DNA of 64,000 bases from Treponema sp. UBA6988 (GCA_002448445.1 DJYC01000080.1:62001-126000), one strand, 5' to 3'; shown: positions 24,860 to 33,677, counted from the first letter of the stretch. Numbers and translations are program-made. Notes: a model not told the origin generated them from the sequence alone.

Positions 24860-27800
24860 TTATGCCGCATCATCATACAGATATTTGTTCAATTCTTCAA
24901 TCAAGGCGCGGAGCTGGAACTTAAAGTCTTTATCTATACGCTTAAAGCCACCTTTATTGCGGAAAATAACTTCATTATCAAATACAGATTCTTCCAGTAC
25001 GTTTTCCTGCAAAAGATTTGCTTCTATTACATTGAGCCAGCCAAGTTCGACAGGACTAAAATTGTGGTTTGCCTTGAGCTTTGCAACTGCTTTTTTAATT
25101 CTGTCTTCGTGGCTTTGCATAGGGGAGCCTATTGCGCAGGTTCTGATTACGCTGATAATGTCTACGGTCAAATCTGCATTTGTTACCTTGTTCCATGCGG
25201 TGTTAAGACTTGTAAGGTTATAGCCTTCATTTGCAAGAACAACGGCAAGATTTTTGAGAGCCTGGCGGGTAAGATCTGCGGGTCTGGTGCAGACAATTTT
25301 TAATGCCTCAATCTTGTTGCGGTTTTCTTTTATGTAATTTGTAAATTCTTCGATGTAATCTTCCGGCTTCTGCAAATTGTGCTTACCGTATCCGCGGGTT
25401 ATCTGAACGTCTTTGTCCTCTTTAGTGTCTATGATAATTTTTCGCAATTCTGCTTTGTCATCTTCAAGAAGTTCAAAAACCTTTCTATCTTCAATAATCT
25501 GCTTTTTAGCTTCGACAGGATTTAGTTCTTCTATCTTTTTAAGATACGATTCAATGTTTGGCTCTTTAGTCAGAACCTTAAAATTTGAAATTGCTTCTGC
25601 CGTAAGATTATTCTTTTTGCGGTTTACCTTTGCAAGCAATTGTTCAATCTGATATTGAATTATCTTTGGGGCTGCGTCAGAAATAGCGTCCATTGCATCA
25701 ATGAGTTCTGTCATTTTAATTTTTGGTTTCTGCACAACTGGCTGCATGTCTATTTTGTCTTTGAGATGGTCATAAACTCCAGCTGGGTCATATATGTTAA
25801 AATGGGTCTTATTGATTTCAGGACATCGGCGTGTAGCTCGTCCAATCATCTGTTCAAACAAAATGCGAGAATTAACACATCTCATAAAAACAAGATTTGT
25901 GATTGGAGGAACATCTATTCCTGTAGTCAGCAAATCTACTGTTACTACAACACTGGGGAAGGCTTCATTCTTAAACTGCTTTATAAGGTCTTCTATTTTC
26001 TTTTGGTTTCCGCCACCAGCGCTTCCTGTAATTTTCATTACTGCCTGTTCAGGAAGGGCATCCTTTTCGCAAATCTTTTTGATGATATCAACAATCATAT
26101 CTGCGTGTTCGTCGTTTACTGCAAATATCAATGTCTTTCCGTGTGTGTCTGGAGCATCAAGTGTAAGATATCCGTTATCAAAAAGCTCAGAAAATACCGC
26201 TTCATTAAACGGCCGTGTAATAATATCTTTGTTGAACTTTTCTACATCGTAATCAACTTCATCTGGCTCTACTTCGGCTTTAACAACAGTCTTGTTGTTC
26301 GGATCGTATTTATCTACAATAATTCCGGCTTCAAAATGGATTCCGTTGCGGGTTTTATCTGTGGAAATAATATATGGAACATCATGGTCACAAAGGTAAC
26401 CTTCGTAAACTGCGCGGCGGTATGAATAAGTGTAAACAGGGTCGCCAAAAATCTGCTTTGTCTGCAAGGCAGGAGTTGCCGTAAAACCGATTCTTACTGC
26501 GTCAAAATATTCAATGATGTTTCTGTACTTACTCTGATAATCCAACTGGTCGCGGAAGAACAATTCCTCGTCTGCCATTTCTTTATCAAGAATATAACCG
26601 CGATGAGCTTCATCAATAATTACCAGGTCAAAATCTGTTACAGCAGGCATACGCTCTCCATCGTTATACAGGATGCGCTGTACCATTCCCTGCACTGTAG
26701 AAATCTGAAGCTTTGTTTCTTTGTCAATTACCTTTTCTTCAAGATTTTTGATATTGTAGATGTCTGTGAGCGGCTGAAGCTGATCAAGTTTTACTTCGCT
26801 AAAAACATCGAAGGCCTGCTTACCAAGAGAATTTCGGTCTACTAAAAGTAAGATTCGCTTAAAACGTTTGGTCTTCAAAAAGCGGTAAATCAAGGCAAGG
26901 AAAGTTCTTGTTTTTCCGGTTCCTGTCGCCATGGCAAGAAGGATATTTTTTTGGCCTTCTTCCAGAGCTTTATCAACTGCATGAACTGCTTCTACCTGAT
27001 AATCACGAAGACTTAAGCCGTCTTTGTTCCGCAAAAAGTCATCGTCATCAAGTTCTTCATATTCTTTTTTGTAGCTTTCAGAATTTCGCTCTAAAAGTTC
27101 TTCAATACCAATAGGACTCATCCAACCCTGTAATGCTTTTGGAGCTTCTGTTGGCTTTGCAAAATTGATAAACCAGATTCCAGACTTTGTTTCCAGCTGC
27201 TTAAGATAAGGACGGCCATTTGTTGCAAAGGCAAAAGGAACTTTGTATTCTCCGTTTACACCCCACTTTCCCTGAATATAATCTTTATCTGTATCTTTTA
27301 TAAGGCTTGCATATTCTTTACACTGCCCGTCAATTACACAAGGAATGTCTTTGTACTCTGCCTTTGCTTCAATTACACCAACAAGTTTTTCGCCAATGAA
27401 TAGTGCGTAATCTGCATATCCATGGTTGTAGATTTTGGAATCAGTCTGCCACTCTGCAATGGCCATGTTATGACCCTTTTGCGGTTTTGTGCCATGCAAT
27501 TTCTGATTAAGGACATTTGTATCACATTCCCAGCCAACCTTACGAAGCTGGTCATCAATAAGGTCGCGGGTTTCTGCTTCTGTAAGCGGACGCGCCCGGT
27601 TTGCTTTATAAGAACGGTTTTTGCGCTCAGAAATTAAAACTTTGGGAACTTGTGCAGCTACAACCGTAGCTTGAGCCATCAGCTGGCTTTCTGCCTCTTC
27701 ATCCAGCTTCTCTTGAGGAGTAAATTCTGTCTTTTTCTTGATTCTTACGATGAATTTCTTCTTTGCAACTGCATTAAGTTTTTCTGGAGTTACATATTCT

Positions 27801-28204
27801 TTATACTCCGACTTTTTATTTGTTCCATAAGTTCCTGCAAACCACAAACAAAGGCTGTATGCAATTGGAAGGAGTTCCCTAACTATAACAGATGAGTCCA
27901 AATCTTCATGCACAGCTTCATTTCCAATTTTTCTAAGCCGGGTAAAGGATTTTGCCAGCAAAGAATCTATAATTCCGCAATCCTGAAGAGTGTTTATCCT
28001 TGTAACCTGGCTCACATCTTTTACACTTCCGCTTGGACAGGCTATATTGTCATACTGATAGACAAGAGTTGTAATACTTTCACCGATTTTTCGGATTTTA
28101 TACAAGGCGCCATTCGGATCTGTTTCACAATAAGATTCTGCTTGTTTACCAAGCTTTGCCAAAAGAGGAAATTCCTTTTCAAAGTAATCAAAAGAAGAAG
28201 CCAT
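24860..28204 (-). CDS. hsdR: Type I restriction enzyme, nuclease/translocase subunit
   Basis: 1114 residues. An N-terminal DUF4145 domain (about 1-140, with LRKIGNEAVH, a HEPN-like core) is followed by the HSDR_N PD-(D/E)xK nuclease (GYADYALFIGEKLVGVIEAK, about 262-281). The superfamily-2 translocase follows: Walker A ATGTGKT (426-432), DEAH (531-534), GFTATP, and the helicase C domain with QMIGRATRRC. This is the EcoEI-like HsdR architecture. It cuts DNA far from unmethylated sites after ATP-driven translocation. No frameshift is seen, so the system looks intact. Its promoter faces away from that of uppP and shares its -35 region. Confidence 0.96.
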   Translation of the reverse strand: MASSFDYFEKEFPLLAKLGKQAESYCETDPNGALYKIRKIGESITTLVYQYDNIACPSGSVKDVSQVTRINTLQDCGIIDSLLAKSFTRLRKIGNEAVHEDLDSSVIVRELLPIAYSLCLWFAGTYGTNKKSEYKEYVTPEKLNAVAKKKFIVRIKKKTEFTPQEKLDEEAESQLMAQATVVAAQVPKVLISERKNRSYKANRARPLTEAETRDLIDDQLRKVGWECDTNVLNQKLHGTKPQKGHNMAIAEWQTDSKIYNHGYADYALFIGEKLVGVIEAKAEYKDIPCVIDGQCKEYASLIKDTDKDYIQGKWGVNGEYKVPFAFATNGRPYLKQLETKSGIWFINFAKPTEAPKALQGWMSPIGIEELLERNSESYKKEYEELDDDDFLRNKDGLSLRDYQVEAVHAVDKALEEGQKNILLAMATGTGKTRTFLALIYRFLKTKRFKRILLLVDRNSLGKQAFDVFSEVKLDQLQPLTDIYNIKNLEEKVIDKETKLQISTVQGMVQRILYNDGERMPAVTDFDLVIIDEAHRGYILDKEMADEELFFRDQLDYQSKYRNIIEYFDAVRIGFTATPALQTKQIFGDPVYTYSYRRAVYEGYLCDHDVPYIISTDKTRNGIHFEAGIIVDKYDPNNKTVVKAEVEPDEVDYDVEKFNKDIITRPFNEAVFSELFDNGYLTLDAPDTHGKTLIFAVNDEHADMIVDIIKKICEKDALPEQAVMKITGSAGGGNQKKIEDLIKQFKNEAFPSVVVTVDLLTTGIDVPPITNLVFMRCVNSRILFEQMIGRATRRCPEINKTHFNIYDPAGVYDHLKDKIDMQPVVQKPKIKMTELIDAMDAISDAAPKIIQYQIEQLLAKVNRKKNNLTAEAISNFKVLTKEPNIESYLKKIEELNPVEAKKQIIEDRKVFELLEDDKAELRKIIIDTKEDKDVQITRGYGKHNLQKPEDYIEEFTNYIKENRNKIEALKIVCTRPADLTRQALKNLAVVLANEGYNLTSLNTAWNKVTNADLTVDIISVIRTCAIGSPMQSHEDRIKKAVAKLKANHNFSPVELGWLNVIEANLLQENVLEESVFDNEVIFRNKGGFKRIDKDFKFQLRALIEELNKYLYDDAA

Positions 28205-28231
28205 CAGTTCCTGTCCTTTCTATATATTAAT

Positions 28232-28282
28232 ATTATACCACGCCTCTACAATCTTGTAAAACAATAAGCTTGGTGGTAAAAT
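28232..28282. promoter_or_regulatory. Back-to-back promoters of hsdR and uppP with overlapping -35 boxes
   Basis: Minus strand (hsdR): TTTACA (28255-28260), 17-base spacer, TATAAT (28232-28237). Plus strand (uppP): TTGTAA (28254-28259), 17-base spacer, TAAAAT (28277-28282). The two -35 hexamers overlap by five bases, so polymerase binding in one direction should exclude the other. Confidence 0.6.
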
Positions 28283-28344
28283 CAGACGTTCACTTTAACA
28301 GGGGAAAGGTGGGGTGCGCTTCACGGTTCCCGCGAGGATTTTTT

Positions 28345-29181
28345 ATGTCTATTTTACAAAGTATTCTTTTGGGTGCCTTACAGGGGCTTGCTGAATTTTT
28401 GCCGATTTCTTCTTCGGGGCATCTTGCCATTGCGCAGAAGCTTTTTGGGCTTGAAGACCTGCCGCTTTTGTTTGACGTCTTTTTGCATCTTGCAACACTC
28501 TGTGCGGTAGTGCTTTTCTTTTGGAAAAAGATATGGAAGCTTTTGTGCACTTTTGCAAGGCTTGTTTTTAGAAGGCCGGCACCAGAAGGAATTAGCGAGG
28601 CAGAGGAAAAAGACAGCCGCTCCTACATTCTTGCCGTAATTCTTACTACGCTTGTAACAGGCGTAATCGGAATTGCGGTGGAAAAGCTGCTTCCTTCCCT
28701 AAGCATTAAATTTGTTTGCGCAGGTTTTATTGTTACGGCAGGCCTTTTGATTATCTCTGCAATAATAGCAAAGAGGCAGAAGTTGCAAAAGGCAGAGGGC
28801 AGCGAAAAAAAGGCTCCGTCCAAGGTTCAGGCCCTTATCATAGGTCTTGCACAGGGATTTGGAACTTTGCCTGGCATTTCAAGAAGCGGCTCTACTATTG
28901 CGGGCGCTCTTTCTTGTGGCGTAAACAGGCAGGTTGCAGGGGAATATTCTTTTATAGCATCAATTCCTGCAATTCTTGGAGCATTTATTTTGGAAGCAAA
29001 GGATTTGGGGGAAGTTTCTTCTTCAATAGGAATTGCTCCAGTCGTAGTGGGATGCATTACAGCTTTTGCAGTTGGATATTTGTCTCTTGCCCTTCTGATG
29101 AAGATAATCAAAAAAGGAAAGCTTGAATGGTTTGCCTGTTACCTTATTCCTGCAGGAATACTGGGACTATTGTTTTTATAA
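28345..29181 (+). CDS. uppP: Undecaprenyl-diphosphatase
   Basis: A 278-residue polytopic membrane protein of the BacA/UppP family, which recycles undecaprenyl pyrophosphate to the monophosphate carrier used for peptidoglycan precursors. Both signature loops are intact: GLAEFLPISSSGHLAI near the N-terminus (catalytic Glu and Ser/His) and GFGTLPGISRSGSTI in the second half. It confers bacitracin tolerance in other bacteria. GCGAGGA 6 bases before 28345 fixes the start; the longer frame from 28270 lies in the leader. It is divergent from the restriction operon and convergent with purD. Confidence 0.96.
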   Translation: MSILQSILLGALQGLAEFLPISSSGHLAIAQKLFGLEDLPLLFDVFLHLATLCAVVLFFWKKIWKLLCTFARLVFRRPAPEGISEAEEKDSRSYILAVILTTLVTGVIGIAVEKLLPSLSIKFVCAGFIVTAGLLIISAIIAKRQKLQKAEGSEKKAPSKVQALIIGLAQGFGTLPGISRSGSTIAGALSCGVNRQVAGEYSFIASIPAILGAFILEAKDLGEVSSSIGIAPVVVGCITAFAVGYLSLALLMKIIKKGKLEWFACYLIPAGILGLLFL

Positions 29182-29191
29182 AATCATTTTT

Positions 29192-29312
29192 CAAGGGAGT
29201 ACCCTTGTACCCCTAATATAAGGGGAGGGAAAACCCCCTACTCCGAAGCGAGGTTTTTTCCTCCCCTTAAACCCCTCCCTTTTCCGGCACGGCTTAGGGC
29301 TAACGCCCTAAG
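29192..29312. repeat. Hairpin-rich intergenic element, family D
   Basis: Lies between the convergent uppP and purD genes. Three hairpins: CAAGGG-AGTA-CCCTTG (29192-29207), a long AAGGGGAGGGAAAA... TTTTTTCCTCCCCTT stem (29220-29268, one mismatch), and CTTAGGGC-TAAC-GCCCTAAG (29293-29312, perfect). No second copy is in the window. It probably stops transcription from one or both sides. Confidence 0.6.
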
Positions 29313-29391
29313 AACCCGGATTTATTGTTCCACTCTATTTTATTTTTATAAAGAAGAATCGTATCTATCACGCAACAAATAGCTAACTTAC

Positions 29392-30756
29392 CTATTCCGA
29401 CTTTGCGGCTCCGGGGAGGCCTATATCCTTTCTGTAGAACATGTTTTCGAATTTGATTTGCTCCATTGCTTTGTAAGCACCTTTCCAGGCAGCTTCGAAG
29501 GTGTCGCTGTAGCATGAGCAGGCAAGTACGCGTCCACCGCTGGTTACAAGTCCGGTAGAACCTGCAGGCAGTGGGTTTGGATGGCGGCGGTCTGCAATTG
29601 CACCGGCAATGAATACCTTTGCTCCAATTTCTGCCACGCGCTCTTTTTCCATAAGGATTGGAATGCCTTTCTGGTATTCGCGGGGATAGCCTCCGCTTAC
29701 GGCAACAGGTGCTACGACAAAGCCTTTTTTCCAGGCAAACTTAAAGTCTTTTAGGCTACCGTCGCTTATGGCCTTGCACATTGCAGCAAAGTCAAAGTCC
29801 ATGAGCGGAAGAACCGCCTGTGTTTCCGGATCACCAAGGCGCACGTTGTATTCAAGGCACTTGGGTCCGTCTTTTGTTAGCATTAGACCAAAGAAGATAA
29901 AGCCGCGGTAGTCGTATTTTTCTGCAATAAGGCCTTTAAGGGTTGGCTCAAGGATGTTTTTGTTGAACTGCTCAAGGATTTCTGGAGTTACGTCGCTTAC
30001 AGGGCTTATTGCACCCATTCCGCCGGTATTGGGGCCCTTTGCTCCGTCGCATAGCCTCTTGTGGTCACGGGCACTCTGGAAAGGAACAATAACGGCTTTT
30101 CCCTCTTTTGCAAATTCCGGGGTTACGCTTACAGCCGCAAGAATTGAAATTTCGTCTCCTGTAAGATATTCCTCGATTACGAGCTTGTTTCCTGCTTCAC
30201 CAACGCTGTGGTTTTCCATAAGGTCCACAACCGCATTCTTGGCATCGTCCAGGGTCTTTGCTACAACAACACCCTTTCCGGCTGCAAGGCCGTCCGCTTT
30301 GATTACGATTGGGGCACCCTCTTTTTCCACGTAGGCAAGGGCTTCTTTTTCGTCAGTAAAAGTGCGGCTCTTTGCGCATGCCACACCGTACTTGTTCATA
30401 AAATCTTTGGCAAGGTCTTTGCTTGCTTCCAGCTGGGCGGCATCGTGTTTTGCCCCGACCGTTGGAATTCCTGCATTCCAAAAAGCGTCTGCAATTCCTT
30501 CTGCAAGGGGATTTTCCGGGCCAACCACAACAAGGTCGCATCCTTCGTGTTTTGCAACCTGAACATAGGCACCGTTCTTATCCGATTTGTTCTGTATGTA
30601 ATCAGTCTGGGATATGTCCACGTTTACGCATTTGTCTTCAAAAGCTGTTCCACCGTTTCCGGGAACGCATACCACAGATTCAACCAAATTACTCTGGGCC
30701 AGTTTCCAAGCAATTGCATGCTCGCGGCCACCATTACCAACAACAAGTACTTTCAT
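29392..30756 (-). CDS. purD: Phosphoribosylamine--glycine ligase
   Basis: Second step of purine synthesis, joining glycine to phosphoribosylamine with ATP. The N-terminal Rossmann motif MKVLVVGNGGREHAIAWKLA, the ATP-grasp loop VIKADGLAAGKGVVVA (about 140-155), and RDHKRLCDGAKGPNTGGMGA, the PurD signature, are intact; length 454 is slightly above the usual 425-430. Other pur genes are not nearby. Promoter 30763-30791 has its -10 box 6 bases from the ATG. Confidence 0.97.
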   Translation of the reverse strand: MKVLVVGNGGREHAIAWKLAQSNLVESVVCVPGNGGTAFEDKCVNVDISQTDYIQNKSDKNGAYVQVAKHEGCDLVVVGPENPLAEGIADAFWNAGIPTVGAKHDAAQLEASKDLAKDFMNKYGVACAKSRTFTDEKEALAYVEKEGAPIVIKADGLAAGKGVVVAKTLDDAKNAVVDLMENHSVGEAGNKLVIEEYLTGDEISILAAVSVTPEFAKEGKAVIVPFQSARDHKRLCDGAKGPNTGGMGAISPVSDVTPEILEQFNKNILEPTLKGLIAEKYDYRGFIFFGLMLTKDGPKCLEYNVRLGDPETQAVLPLMDFDFAAMCKAISDGSLKDFKFAWKKGFVVAPVAVSGGYPREYQKGIPILMEKERVAEIGAKVFIAGAIADRRHPNPLPAGSTGLVTSGGRVLACSCYSDTFEAAWKGAYKAMEQIKFENMFYRKDIGLPGAAKSE

Positions 30757-30762
30757 ACGGCT

Positions 30763-30791
30763 ATATTATGATAAAGACAACGAATTTTCAA
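30763..30791 (-). promoter_or_regulatory. Promoter of purD, predicted leaderless
   Basis: Minus strand: TTGAAA, 17-base spacer, TAATAT, 6 bases (AGCCGT) to the ATG. There is no room for a 5' leader, a purine riboswitch or a Shine-Dalgarno sequence. Confidence 0.6.
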
Positions 30792-30803
30792 GCAGTAAAA
30801 ATC

Positions 30804-30897
30804 TTTGCTGCTCTCAGGGAAAGTTGCACCATGAAACGGCTTCCGCGCTACGCTTGTGCAGAATGTTTCATGGTGCAACTTTCCCTTACGCAGCAAA
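30804..30897. repeat. Long perfect palindrome, family E
   Basis: Perfect 22-base arms (30816-30837 and 30865-30886, beginning AGGGAAAGTTGCACCATGAA) enclose a 27-base loop. After a small internal loop the pairing resumes with TTTGCTGC (30804-30811) and GCAGCAAA (30890-30897). The DNA could form a cruciform, or either strand a 94-base RNA hairpin. It lies just upstream of the purD promoter. No second copy is in the window. Confidence 0.8.
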
Positions 30898-30925
30898 AAT
30901 TTTATTGCAAACATAGAAATAAGGA

Positions 30926-30958
30926 TAAAAAAAACAGGTTCCCGGTGGGGAGCCTGTT
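30926..30958 (-). terminator. Intrinsic terminator of the DUF1508 gene
   Basis: On the minus strand AACAGGCTCCCC pairs with GGGAACCTGTT (one mismatch) and is followed by eight T. It starts about 20 bases after the stop at 30981. Confidence 0.85.
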
Positions 30959-30980
30959 CTCTTGAAGTGATAAGCTGCGC

Positions 30981-31472
30981 TTATTTTTTTGCGCACTTTC
31001 TTCCGCAAGCTTTTGCTTTTGGAGCAGCAGCTTTAGCTGGTTTTGCAGCCTTTTCTGCCTTAGGTGCCTTTGCTACCTTCTTTGCAGCGGGGGCTTTCTT
31101 TTCTTCAACTGTCTCGTCTACAATCTGTGAATCCGCATTTTTCTTTATGGAAGCAATTCCGTTCTTGCAGGCATCGCGTGTCTTGTAACCTTCGCCCGAA
31201 CCAACAATCTGTCCGTTGCGTGCAATAAGACGGAAGCGGTATTCCTTTTTCTTGTCCAAATAAAGTTCATACTTTGGCTTGCTTTCTGCTTTATATCCAG
31301 CAACAGTCTGATCCTCTACAGGAGAGTCTGCAATGCGCTGAATACTTGCAATGCCTTTCTTGCAGGTAGCCTTTGTCTTGTAAACCTGCGAAGTAAGAAC
31401 AACCTCTCCGTTTCCGGCAACCAAGTTGAATTTTACACCTGTCTTTGCTTTACTGACTACAAATTTTCCCAT
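30981..31472 (-). CDS. Tandem DUF1508 protein with a histone-H1-like Ala/Lys/Pro tail
   Basis: 163 residues. Two DUF1508 (YegP-like) repeats, about 3-55 (FNLVAGNGEVVLTSQVYKTK, ATCKKGIASIQRIA) and 66-118 (FRLIARNGQIVGSGEGYKTR, DACKNGIASIKKNA), followed by a 45-residue tail made almost only of Ala, Lys and Pro (AAKKVAKAPKAEKAAKPAKA) and ending CGRKCAKK. DUF1508 proteins are small stress-related proteins of unclear role; the tail resembles bacterial histone-H1-like DNA-compacting domains. DNA binding is inference. It has a strong promoter (31581-31609), a 100-base leader with three direct repeats, GAGAGGTGA before the ATG, and its own terminator: all point to high expression as a single gene. 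Confidence 0.85.
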   Translation of the reverse strand: MGKFVVSKAKTGVKFNLVAGNGEVVLTSQVYKTKATCKKGIASIQRIADSPVEDQTVAGYKAESKPKYELYLDKKKEYRFRLIARNGQIVGSGEGYKTRDACKNGIASIKKNADSQIVDETVEEKKAPAAKKVAKAPKAEKAAKPAKAAAPKAKACGRKCAKK

Positions 31473-31495
31473 CCGTTCACCTCTCGATATTGTTG

Positions 31496-31532
31496 GCTTA
31501 CGCCATTTAGCTTACGCCGTATAGCTTATGCC
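31496..31532 (-). promoter_or_regulatory. Three 14-base-period direct repeats in the DUF1508 leader
   Basis: GCTTACGCC (31496-31504), GCTTACGCC (31510-31518) and GCTTATGCC (31524-31532) recur every 14 bases on the plus strand. They lie inside the predicted transcript leader, 24-60 bases before the start codon, so they may be protein-binding sites on DNA or RNA. Confidence 0.55.
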
Positions 31533-31580
31533 TCCAGGCTGCACCCAAAGAAGTTATCAGGAACAACCCTTATTACCATT

Positions 31581-31609
31581 AGTATAAAACAGCTTTTTTG
31601 ATTACGCAA
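31581..31609 (-). promoter_or_regulatory. Promoter of the DUF1508 gene
   Basis: Minus strand: TTGCGT, 17-base spacer, TATACT. Predicted start near 31574 gives a leader of about 100 bases. Confidence 0.65.
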
Positions 31610-31642
31610 ATTTTATTTTCTTTTTTTATCAAGAAATATTCA

Positions 31643-33463
31643 TCATGTTGTCTTGTAGTCCTTAAGCAAGCCCATGACCTCTTCGGAAATCTGATTGTTC
31701 TTCTTTGCCGAATCACTTGATTTTTCCGCATCACTAGAAATCATGAATATGGAATCAGCCGCACGCTGGGAAAGCTCCTTGATGTTCTGAGCCTCCGAGC
31801 GCAAAGTTTCAATTCCGGAGAATACCACTTCGTTGTGCCGCTTCATGTTAACGGATTCTTCCTGGATTGCCTGGGATGAAGCCTTTATTACCGCCATTGA
31901 ATCAAGCATGCTCTTTGTTCCAAGCTGCTGCTCGTCAATTCCTCCGTGAACTTCCTGAAGCATCTTTTCAATCTCGCGGATCTTCTTTGTAACGTTCTCA
32001 AAAGACTTGGTGCTAAGGTTGGAAGAACGCACAATGTCGTTGATAATATCGTTAATAGTGTTGATAAGCTCGTTAATAGACTGGGACTGCTTTGAAGAGT
32101 TTTCCGCAAGCATACGGATTTCCTGGGCAACAACGGCAAAACCTTTTCCTGCTTCACCTGCATGGGCCGCTTCAATAGACGCGTTCATAGCAAGAAGGTT
32201 GGTACGCTGGGAAATGTCGTCAATAACCTTGTTTGCATTTGAAAGGTTGGAAGACTGCTCCACAATCTGGTGAACCTTCTGCGATACAGCCTGCTGGTCT
32301 CTGCGGCCAGTTTCCGCATCCTGAACAAGCAGGTTATAGTTCTGGTAGATCTTGTTTACGTTCTTGTCTATGCTGTCCGTGTTTCCAGAAAGCTCTTCTA
32401 CCGTAGCGGCAAAATTTGTAATCGTATCCGTCTGGGTAGAAATCTTTCCGTTAAGCAGGTTAACAGAATCGTTAAGGCGCTGTGTGCTTTCAAAAACGGA
32501 ATTTACGCTTTCACTCTGGATTGCGGCCTTAGAGTCAATCGCTTCTATGGCACTTTCCGCAATGCTAACAGAATCCTTGGTGTTGTTTGTGTTTGATTCT
32601 ACTTCGCGTCCTGTAGAGCCAAGGGCCTGCACGGAAGACTTAAGCGTAGAAACAAGGTTAAGCAGGGTCTTGTTAAGCATGTTGCAGCTCTTGGCAAGGT
32701 CACCAATTTCATCATCATTACCAACAGGAATCTGGTGCGAAAGGTCAGCCTTACCGGATGCAATGTCCGAAACATGTGAAGAAATATTCCTTACGCGGCC
32801 AAAAATCTTGTTTGTGGTATAGGAAAGAACAGTTATAAGACAGGCAAGCAGGATAAGCGTTATGACAATGGAAACGAGTATGCTTCTCGTGATTGTGCCC
32901 ATGATTGAATTTGCATCAAAGTCTGCACCAACAATACCGACTATCTCGCCCTTTGCATTTTTAATAGGGGCATATACGCTGCTTGTCCATCCCCATTCAT
33001 CCTGCCTCTGAAGGCCGGAACTTTCTATGGTGCCATCGCGCATGGTCTTAAAGGGAGCATCGCCGTAGCTTGAAATGTCCTCTTCCGTACCAAGCGGCGA
33101 AAAGTTATCCGTATCGCTGGGGTCGCAGCTGCCGTCTACAACATAGACATAAACCGTACCTTCTTTTGGAACCATTGTATAAAGATATTTGCAGTTTGTG
33201 GCAGACTTAAGCTTAAAAAGCTCAACGCGCAGGTTTTCGTAATACCTGTCTTTTTCGTTTAGCGTCCTTGAAAGCTCAAGGAATTTGTCGGGGTCAACAA
33301 TTGCGGCAGCCCTTTTTGCAATAGGAATACCCGCTTCCCTCGTAATCTTATGGCTAAGGTTCAGAATGGCGGAAACACTTACAATGGCCATTATCGTAAA
33401 AGAAATAAAAAGAAAAACAGCAGAAAATATAATAGTCTTAAATTTCAACGACAAATTGTTCAT
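31643..33463 (-). CDS. Methyl-accepting chemotaxis protein
   Basis: 606 residues. First membrane helix at about 12-35, an extracytoplasmic sensor of Cache type at about 40-225 (ending VYAPIKNAKGEIVGIVGADF), second membrane helix at about 230-250 (ILVSIVITLILLACLITVL), HAMP domain, then a long coiled-coil signalling domain with the hairpin tip DDISQRTNLLAMNASIEAAH and AGEAGKGFAVVAQEIRMLAE. It relays ligand binding to CheA/CheW and the flagellar motor. The ligand is unknown. The start at 33463 is favoured over 33550 because a promoter ends 7 bases before it. Confidence 0.94.
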   Translation of the reverse strand: MNNLSLKFKTIIFSAVFLFISFTIMAIVSVSAILNLSHKITREAGIPIAKRAAAIVDPDKFLELSRTLNEKDRYYENLRVELFKLKSATNCKYLYTMVPKEGTVYVYVVDGSCDPSDTDNFSPLGTEEDISSYGDAPFKTMRDGTIESSGLQRQDEWGWTSSVYAPIKNAKGEIVGIVGADFDANSIMGTITRSILVSIVITLILLACLITVLSYTTNKIFGRVRNISSHVSDIASGKADLSHQIPVGNDDEIGDLAKSCNMLNKTLLNLVSTLKSSVQALGSTGREVESNTNNTKDSVSIAESAIEAIDSKAAIQSESVNSVFESTQRLNDSVNLLNGKISTQTDTITNFAATVEELSGNTDSIDKNVNKIYQNYNLLVQDAETGRRDQQAVSQKVHQIVEQSSNLSNANKVIDDISQRTNLLAMNASIEAAHAGEAGKGFAVVAQEIRMLAENSSKQSQSINELINTINDIINDIVRSSNLSTKSFENVTKKIREIEKMLQEVHGGIDEQQLGTKSMLDSMAVIKASSQAIQEESVNMKRHNEVVFSGIETLRSEAQNIKELSQRAADSIFMISSDAEKSSDSAKKNNQISEEVMGLLKDYKTT

Positions 33464-33470
33464 AAGGTTA

Positions 33471-33499
33471 ATTTTACCATCTTTTATTAAATTTGTCAT
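33471..33499 (-). promoter_or_regulatory. Promoter of the chemoreceptor gene, predicted leaderless
   Basis: Minus strand: ATGACA, 17-base spacer, TAAAAT, 7 bases to the ATG at 33463. No Shine-Dalgarno. Confidence 0.5.
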
Positions 33500-33569
33500 T
33501 ATTTTTTTTAATTTTTGGCGGCAGTGCCTTTTTGCAGCTTGTGCTTCCATGCTGCCATTTTGTGCCTAT

Positions 33570-33660
33570 ACGAGGGCGCTTGCGGGGTTCCGTGGGACCC
33601 TACCCACTCCATTGCTGCCGCAACCCGCCTCCGGCGGGCCCCTCCAGTGCCTGCCGTGCT
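33570..33660 (-). repeat. Structured intergenic repeat, family B short variant (copy 5)
   Basis: On the minus strand it reads CTGGAGGGGC, the hairpin CCCGCC-GGA-GGCGGG (33624-33638), TTGCGGCAGCAATGGAG and GGAACCCCGC. The stretch GGAGGGGC through CAATGGAG is identical to the copy at 34871, but the 3' half of the element is absent. It lies between the chemoreceptor and the diguanylate cyclase genes. Confidence 0.7.
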
Positions 33661-33677
33661 TTTTTATGCTACAAATT

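Noticed and set aside
25640..26425. A 261-codon open frame on the plus strand antisense to hsdR
   Set aside because: Lies wholly within hsdR, has a Cys/Phe/Tyr-rich composition typical of an antisense shadow, and no family motif or ribosome-binding site.
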